From Irpex lacteus (taxonomy: Eukaryota; Basidiomycota; Agaricomycetes; Polyporales; Irpicaceae), in NCBI GenBank assembly GCA_001986395.2, contig MQVO02000283.1, positions 1-11,567 on the forward strand: DNA of 11,567 bases, in the 5' to 3' direction. The position numbers were made by a program, and so were the translations under genes. Positions 8,147 through 11,567 of this stretch are shown here, piece by piece. Numbering within the stretch: position 1 is the first letter of the stretch; every line of letters begins with the position of its first letter. Under the pieces are notes generated by a model. It was not told the DNA's origin and ran no database searches. It saw only the letters and a list, made by a program, of their open reading frames with translations.

Positions 8147-8250
8147 AAACTAGTTAGAATTATTTTAGGGTACAGACTGTGTAATTTATTTAATTTTATT
8201 TAAGTAGAGGGTCTATTTAACAATATAATTCTAACTAATACCCTTTGTGG
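8141..8250. repeat. Palindromic element copy 7, split by insertion
   Basis: The left arm CCAAAAAAACTAGTTAGAAT (8141-8160) and right arm ATAATTCTAACTAATACCCTTTGTGG (8224-8249) are separated by about 60 bases. These include a 34-bp direct repeat (8174-8207) shared with 9004-9038. TAGGGT and ACCCT inside the arms may extend the pairing. The element abuts the broken start of the endonuclease relic. Confidence 0.75.
8174..8207 (+). repeat. 34-bp direct repeat, copy 1 (second copy 9004-9038)
   Basis: Starts AGACTGTGTAATTTATTTAA and ends TTTAAGTAG. The copy at 9004-9038 differs only by one extra T. Copy 1 sits inside a split palindromic element and copy 2 just after the second nad4 fragment. Confidence 0.9.
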
Positions 8251-8341
8251 AATATGGATAGACTAAGTAAATAGCTATCTTATTATTTATTCTAATTCTC
8301 TTTAACCTAAAGGATAATAAATACTCTATTTATTTAACTGA

Positions 8342-8428
8342 GTGTCCTCCCTCCAATTAACTTGGGTTCCAAAGAGTTAAGATTAGTACTAGAGGGATTC
8401 CCCCTTGTGTCCTCCCTCCAATTAACTT
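8342..8428 (+). repeat. 22-bp direct repeat pair, GTGTCCTCCCTCC...
   Basis: The 22-base sequence ending CCAATTAACTT is identical at 8342-8363 and 8407-8428, separated by 43 bases. It is unlike the AT-rich surroundings. Confidence 0.9.
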
Positions 8429-8454
8429 ACAAATAATAACTAAAGAATCAGAGT

Positions 8455-8502
8455 CCCAAAAACACTAGGAATTAGAATTCATTCTAATTAGTTTTTTGGG
8501 GG
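8455..8502. repeat. Palindromic element copy 8
   Basis: CCCAAAAACACTAGGAATTA and TTCTAATTAGTTTTTTGGGG surround a GAATTC centre. The flank GGATTG after the right arm matches copies 2 and 3. Confidence 0.85.
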
Positions 8503-8712
8503 ATTGTTAGAATAAGAATAAATTTAATTAAACAATTAAAATAAATTAATGTTTGTTCTCTCAAAGATGAGTAAAGTTAAAGAATTTAAAGGGAGCTAGC
8601 GATTAATAATAAATAATCTTAGAATAATATTTTTATAATTATTTAACTCTTTTCCCTACTCTATTTATTTAACTCTTCAAAAGAATAATAGTTTATTGTA
8701 ATCACTCTCCAC

Positions 8713-8733
8713 TCCACTTTAGTGGCTAGTGGC
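8713..8733. repeat. CCACTTTAGTGGC hairpin with duplicated arm
   Basis: CCACT (8714-8718) pairs with AGTGG (8721-8725), and AGTGGC occurs again at 8728-8733. It is the fourth member of the GCCACT/AGTGGC group in this window. Confidence 0.5.
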
Positions 8734-8765
8734 TTAATAAATTATTTAATTATTTTGGTAGGGGT

Positions 8766-8792
8766 TATTAAAATTTAATTAAATTTTAATTA
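8766..8792. repeat. AT palindrome, second copy
   Basis: TTATTAAAATTTAATT and AAATTTTAATTAG form a stem nearly identical to that nested in the compound element at 3771-3800. It lies immediately upstream of nad4 fragment 2. Confidence 0.75.
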
Positions 8793-8806
8793 GGGCACCT
8801 ATAATA

Positions 8807-9034
8807 ACATTAAGACAAACTGATCTGATAGTTATAGTAGCTTAGAGTTCTTTATCTCATATGGCTGTATGTATATTAAGTATATTCTCTTATAGTATCA
8901 CAGGTTTAACTGGTAGTTTAGTATTATCAGTAGCTCATGGTTTTGTATCATCAGGTCTACTTATTAAAGTAGGAGAAAGGGGAATAAGATTAAAAAGAAA
9001 GAAAGACTGTGTAATTTATTTAATTTTATTTTAA
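8807..9034 (+). pseudogene. nad4: nad4 fragment 2 (central region)
   Basis: The plus frame reads TLRQTDLIVIVA, then TAG (8843-8845, where Tyr is expected), then SSLSHMAVCILSIFS and SLVLSVAHGFVSSGL (to 8959). This is the highly conserved quinone-side core of Nad4 (LRQ.D.K.IVAYSS..HM and LSL.HG..S..LF). After GL the frame continues to TAA at 9032 as lysine-rich sequence that does not match the family and runs into the 34-bp repeat. Roughly 200 residues that separate this piece from fragment 1 in an intact protein are absent. Leucine is mostly TTA, so it resembles cox2 more than nad5. Confidence 0.88.
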
Positions 9035-9068
9035 GTAGATTAAAAAAGTATTGATTGTCTTTATTTGC
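9004..9068 (+). repeat. Joined direct repeats (8174 type, then 9724 type)
   Basis: Positions 9004-9038 repeat 8174-8207 with one extra T. Positions 9039-9068 (starting ATTAAAAAAGTATTGATTG, ending CTTTATTTGC) repeat 9724-9753 exactly. The junction lies at AGTAG/ATTAAA, so two repeat families are fused end to end. Confidence 0.9.
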
Positions 9069-9337
9069 ATCAACAAAATCTCAGTCTCAGTAAAGTATTT
9101 CTAGTGCATGTGTTAGAAGTGTTGTTGGTAGTACTCAGCAGTGAACTGGTATGTATAGAAAAGTATAATAAAGATTTAGAAAGTGGAGTAATAAGTAATG
9201 AATGTAAATTTTTAGAGTACCGTAGTGAAAACAATCTATATCTCTCTAATGAGGAATTAATATTATTGGTTTTAGAATTAGTTATTCTTCTATCAAATAA
9301 CAGTAATTTAATAGAAGTTAAGGTAATAAAAGGATAA
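9065..9337 (+). CDS. Unrecognised ORF between repeats
   Basis: An open frame of 90 codons with a TTG at its start and no early ATG; the first codon falls in the direct repeat. The translation is Leu/Val/Ser-rich at the start (KVFLVHVLEVLLVVLSSEL) and then contains a more ordinary acidic stretch (KDLESGVISNECKFLEYRSE). I recognise no domain. It is followed by a half palindromic element (9360-9379). It may be the remnant of a longer intron or plasmid ORF, or chance. Confidence 0.3.
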   Translation: MHQQNLSLSKVFLVHVLEVLLVVLSSELVCIEKYNKDLESGVISNECKFLEYRSENNLYLSNEELILLVLELVILLSNNSNLIEVKVIKG

Positions 9338-9359
9338 ATTAAAAAAAGTACTTCCAACA

Positions 9360-9379
9360 AAGAGCCTAGTTTTTTTGGA
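9360..9379. repeat. Half palindromic element (right arm only)
   Basis: AGAGCCTAGTTTTTTTGG matches the right arm of the compound element at 3801-3817, including the distinctive GAGCC start. No left arm is visible nearby, so it marks a truncated copy or a recombination joint. Confidence 0.7.
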
Positions 9380-9443
9380 TAGATTTATAAACCATTCTAT
9401 ACTTTTATCTGTTATCTAGAAATTATACAAAGAGTTATTGAAA

Positions 9444-9923
9444 ATGAAAAACAAGATTTTTACTGTTATACATAGACATAATAATATATCTGATGCATAC
9501 GTAGAAAGAATTATAAATACATTCCAACATCTTACATGAAAATGGGCGTTGTGTTCTAGTATTATATAATATATCTATAAACTCGAAGAATATAAAAATA
9601 TAGCTAAAATAATACATAATACTATTCTTGATAGAGAATACCCTGCCGATTATATAGATAAAAGTACAAATATATTATATTCGGATTGATGCAAATGGTA
9701 CTCGTCTTGACACTCCCCCCTAAATTAAAAAAGTATTGATTGTCTTTATTTGCTTTTATCGGAGATTCCTCATTCTAGTAAACTTTATTACTATACAAAT
9801 ATATCGTATTATTCCCTTCATATCTTAAGGTTCCAATCCCCTTTAGCTTTACAAGTATTTGATGAGACTATATTTAAGATTAGAAGACTGATTATCCTCC
9901 AACCACGACCTCTTAGATTCTAA
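9444..9923 (+). pseudogene. Decaying ORF of unknown function
   Basis: With TGA read as Trp, one plus frame stays open from an ATG at 9444 to a TAA at 9921 except for two TAA codons (9567 and 9726), about 157 sense codons. The first part (MKNKIFTVIHRHNNISDAYV) and the last part (LLSEIPHSSKLYYY and VFDETIFKIRRLIIL) have ordinary protein-like composition. The middle is interrupted at 9711-9753 by the CACTCCCCCC/ATTAAAAAAG direct repeats. I recognise no family. It could be a degraded mitochondrial-plasmid or intron ORF. Upstream the frame meets a TAG close by. Confidence 0.35.
9711..9753 (+). repeat. Direct repeat joint (copies from 7477 and 9039 families)
   Basis: 9711-9742 is identical to 7477-7508, and 9724-9753 is identical to 9039-9068. 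The two matches overlap by 19 bases, so this site is the hybrid that links the other two. Confidence 0.9.
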
Positions 9924-9967
9924 GTGGATTGTCTTAATACTCAGATAATCTTCTAGGAGGTCTGGTT
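9901..9967. repeat. Imperfect inverted repeat at the nad5 fragment start
   Basis: AACCACGACCTCTTAGA (9901-9917) is nearly complementary to TCTAGGAGGTCTGGTT (about 9952-9967), the latter being the first recognisable nad5 codons. A short inverted copy of the nad5 edge therefore precedes the fragment, as expected from a fold-back or recombination joint. Confidence 0.55.
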
Positions 9968-10817
9968 AACTTCCTACCATTTACCTACACAGCTATCCTT
10001 ATCGGATCTCTATCTCTAATGGCTCTACCATTTATGACAGGGTTCTACAGTAAGGATCTAATCCTTGAAGTAGCTCTAGGACAATACGAAGTATCTGGTA
10101 CAATGGCATACTGGCTGGGAACAATTTCAGCTGTATTCACAGCCTTCTATTCATTCCGACTAGTATCACTAACATTCTTTACAACACCTAATGCCCCTAA
10201 GGGTTACTATCTACATGCTCACGAAGCACCTATGATCATTGTAATTCCTCTGGTAATTCTATCAATCATGTCAATTGTATTTGGTTACATTGCAAAGGAC
10301 ATGTATGTGGGAGTAGGTACAGATTTCCTATCAACTGCTCTATACCAACACCCTAACCACATTACACTGATTGAAGCTGAATTCGGACTACCTCTACTAA
10401 TGAAGCTACTACCTGCTATTGGTAGCCTATTCGGTGCTGGTCTAGCACTATATCTATACCATGTGGTACCCTGCATTCACAATTGGTCTAACAAACGGAC
10501 CTATTGGATATGCTGTATACTCATTCCTTAACGCAAAGTGGTACTGGGACGCACTATTCAACGGTTTCATTATCAGTGCTTCACTACGAGTTGGACTTGT
10601 TATCTCTAAGGTTCTTGACCGAGGAGTTATCGAACTAGCTGGACCATACGGTCTAAGTACAGTTCTAACAGGAACAGGTCGATCTGTAGCTGCTTACGAC
10701 ACAGGTGTTATTACATCATACGCTCTATACATCATGCTAGGGCTTGTATCACTAATCGGATCATTTAAGAACAGTACTCGAACACTTATTGAAAACAGGA
10801 CAATGTACTACTGCTAA
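9953..10817 (+). pseudogene. nad5: nad5 3'-half fragment with one-base frameshift
   Basis: NADH dehydrogenase subunit 5 is a proton-pumping antiporter-like subunit of complex I. The frame enters at LGGLVNFLPFTYTAILIGSL and covers the second half of the protein. It includes PFMTGFYSKDLILE (the conserved discontinuous-helix region) and the YLHAHE stretch. At CCC 10469-10471 one extra base shifts the frame. The next frame, to TAA at 10815, continues PAFTIGLTNGPIGYAVYSFL and ELAGPYGLSTVLTGTGRSVA, then diverges after LVSLIGSF, where about 30 C-terminal residues would be expected. There is no 5' half. Leucine is nearly always CTA/CTN, and arginine includes CGA (four or more). The third positions are far richer in C than in cox2, pointing to a foreign mitochondrial source. 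The reading frame is otherwise well preserved, suggesting recent arrival. Confidence 0.95.
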
Positions 10818-10927
10818 TAAGAAGGGTGCTCTAACAGTACAAGTATGGATTAGTCAACGAACTACTGCAATTTAATCATCAATACTCCCCATCAATTAAG
10901 TTTAAGTTTTAATTAAAAGTGGGTAAA
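10818..10927. other. Short spacer
   Basis: Nothing recognisable apart from a weak TTTTAATTAAAA palindrome near 10906-10917. Confidence 0.5.
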
Positions 10928-11182
10928 ATGGAGACGGAAGAGGTAGATAAAATCAAGGGTCAGATGGCTCATTGCAGAGAAACCGGGTTGCATTTTAATA
11001 TTTATAGTGGGAAATATCCTATTCATTTACAACTTACCCTCATAATGCGAAAATACTCATGACAGTGTCATGAATGGCCTAATTATAGAGATTATGGGGT
11101 TATGCCTAATTTAATAAATGAAAATGGGGGTCCTATAGCACTTTCAGCTCCTGCAGTAGCAATAATAATAATAATTGAATAA
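10928..11182 (+). CDS. Small hypothetical ORF (TGA as Trp)
   Basis: ATG at 10928 opens 84 codons to TAA at 11180, provided the TGA at 11060-11062 is read as Trp as in the mold mitochondrial code. It starts METEEVDKIKGQMAHCRETG and contains KYSWQCHEWPNYRDYG, a composition richer in charged, Cys and Trp residues than random AT-rich spacer. No family is recognised. Its last 50 bases are antisense to the nad4L fragment, so at least the C-terminal end is fortuitous. It may be the remnant of a longer ORF. Confidence 0.3.
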
Positions 11183-11271
11183 ATTTGTCCAATTGTATCG
11201 TTATCATTATAAGCCATAACTAGAACTAGAATGGTTACAGAAAGAAGCATCAGTTCAATAATCACAATGAG
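11092..11271 (-). pseudogene. nad4L: nad4L core fragment
   Basis: The minus frame from 11271 reads IVIIELMLLSVTILVLVMAY, then DTIGQIYSIIIIIATAGAES and AIG (to 11131). It then runs on as unrelated sequence to TAA at 11092. This is the central part of NADH dehydrogenase subunit 4L, whose IELML and GAESAIGL motifs carry the conserved membrane glutamates; both are present. About 20 N-terminal residues and the LG...AYYRLRG tail are missing, and a TAA precedes the fragment. Leucine codons are CTG/CTT/CTA, like the nad5 piece. In fungi nad4L commonly precedes nad5 on the same strand; here it is downstream and inverted. Confidence 0.85.
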
Positions 11272-11299
11272 TTAAATTAAAAAATAATTAGATATATAA

Positions 11300-11548
11300 T
11301 TAAAATATAAAATAAAATAAGAGAATTATTTTATGGGAGCCTCTGTTACCTCCATTATTTACACCACTGTTACCTCCAATATTTCCACCACTGTTCCCGC
11401 TATTACCATTATTATTACTAGCATTATCATTTCTTCCCACGTATACTTTGTTCAACTGCAGCCCAGCACCTACAACACCAGCTCCTTTAACAATTCCATT
11501 GATAATTTTTTCACCTATTTTCTTTCCTGGATAAAAAAGTAAAACTAA
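11300..11548 (-). pseudogene. Gly/Asn-rich ORF remnant
   Basis: An 82-codon minus-strand open frame without ATG. It begins near LVLLFYPGKKIGEKIINGIV, continues KGAGVVGAGLQLNKVYVGRN, and then enters a low-complexity tract of Asn, Gly and Ser (such as GNSGNSGGNIGGNSG) before AT-rich sequence and TAA. The glycine-rich amphipathic first part and Gly/Asn linker look like real coding sequence, but I cannot name the family. It is cut at its start by a TAG beside a partial palindromic element (11541-11562). The Ser/Thr/Ile-rich plus-strand frame over the same bases is its shadow. Confidence 0.4.
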
Positions 11549-11562
11549 CTAGCTTGTGTGGG
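11541..11562. repeat. Partial palindromic element at window end
   Basis: AAAACTAACTAGCTTGTGTGGG resembles the CTAACTAGTTTTTGTGGG right arm of copy 4 with changes. The left arm is absent or very degenerate. Confidence 0.4.
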
Positions 11563-11567
11563 TAATT

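Larger units (their letters stand above)
8251..8800. other. Spacer with repeats, no gene seen
   Basis: AT-rich sequence without a recognisable coding or RNA gene. It holds a 22-bp direct repeat (8342-8363 and 8407-8428, starting GTGTCCTCCCTCC), a palindromic element at 8455-8502, a doubled AGTGGC hairpin at 8713-8733 and an AT palindrome at 8766-8792. Confidence 0.7.

Noticed and set aside
932..8502. A CRISPR array formed by the repeated palindromes
   Set aside because: Spacing is irregular (hundreds to thousands of bases), the copies vary, and the genome is mitochondrial.
9070..9617. Minus-strand ORFs at 9070-9360 and 9435-9617
   Set aside because: They overlap more plausible plus-strand frames and show only AT-driven Ser/Leu/Tyr-rich composition.
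11333..11542. Plus-strand Thr/Ser/Ile-rich ORF
   Set aside because: It mirrors the Gly/Asn-rich frame on the minus strand, which has the more protein-like sequence.

Overview
The window reads as part of an AT-rich fungal mitochondrial genome, most likely from a filamentous basidiomycete. The signs are a cox2 gene and a bacterial-type large-subunit rRNA, organellar tRNAs, TGA apparently read as Trp in decayed intron and endonuclease ORFs, and long AT-rich spacers full of short hairpins. The basidiomycete assignment is inferred from the look of the Cox2 and Nad5 proteins and is not proven.

Layout. Positions 180-880 hold a decayed group II intron reverse transcriptase/maturase on the minus strand. 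cox2 is on the minus strand at 1037-1791, with one apparent frame break near its start. Positions 1792-2709 are spacer with hairpins, tandem repeats and an unusual GC-rich island (2311-2430). trnE(UUC) and trnM(CAU) lie on the minus strand at 2710-2872. Positions 2873-4100 are spacer with several copies of a palindromic repeat. The large-subunit rRNA gene (rnl) is on the minus strand, about 4105-7205. It carries all major conserved blocks and several inserted hairpins, and no intron was seen. cox2, the tRNAs and rnl are all on the minus strand and could belong to one transcription unit running rnl - trnM - trnE - cox2.

From 7200 to the end the window is a graveyard of NADH dehydrogenase and homing-endonuclease pieces: an N-terminal nad4 piece (+), the C-terminal part of a LAGLIDADG endonuclease (-), a second nad4 piece (+), the 3' half of nad5 (+) with a one-base frameshift, a nad4L core fragment (-), and several unrecognised decaying ORFs. 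The nad5 fragment, and to a lesser degree nad4L and the first nad4 piece, use CTN leucine codons (nad5 also CGA arginine), whereas cox2 uses almost only TTA. This suggests that part of the region came from a differently evolving mitochondrial genome or plasmid.

A dispersed palindromic element of about 45-55 bp, with core CCCCAAAAAACTAG...CTAGTTTTTTGGGG, occurs as about eight full or split copies plus partial ones. It lies in spacers, inside rnl, and exactly at the broken edges of pseudogenes. A second, smaller GCCACT/AGTGGC hairpin family and a set of 30-34 bp direct repeats link the nad fragments. The most notable feature of the window is this repeat-driven mosaic; no complete novel gene system is visible.
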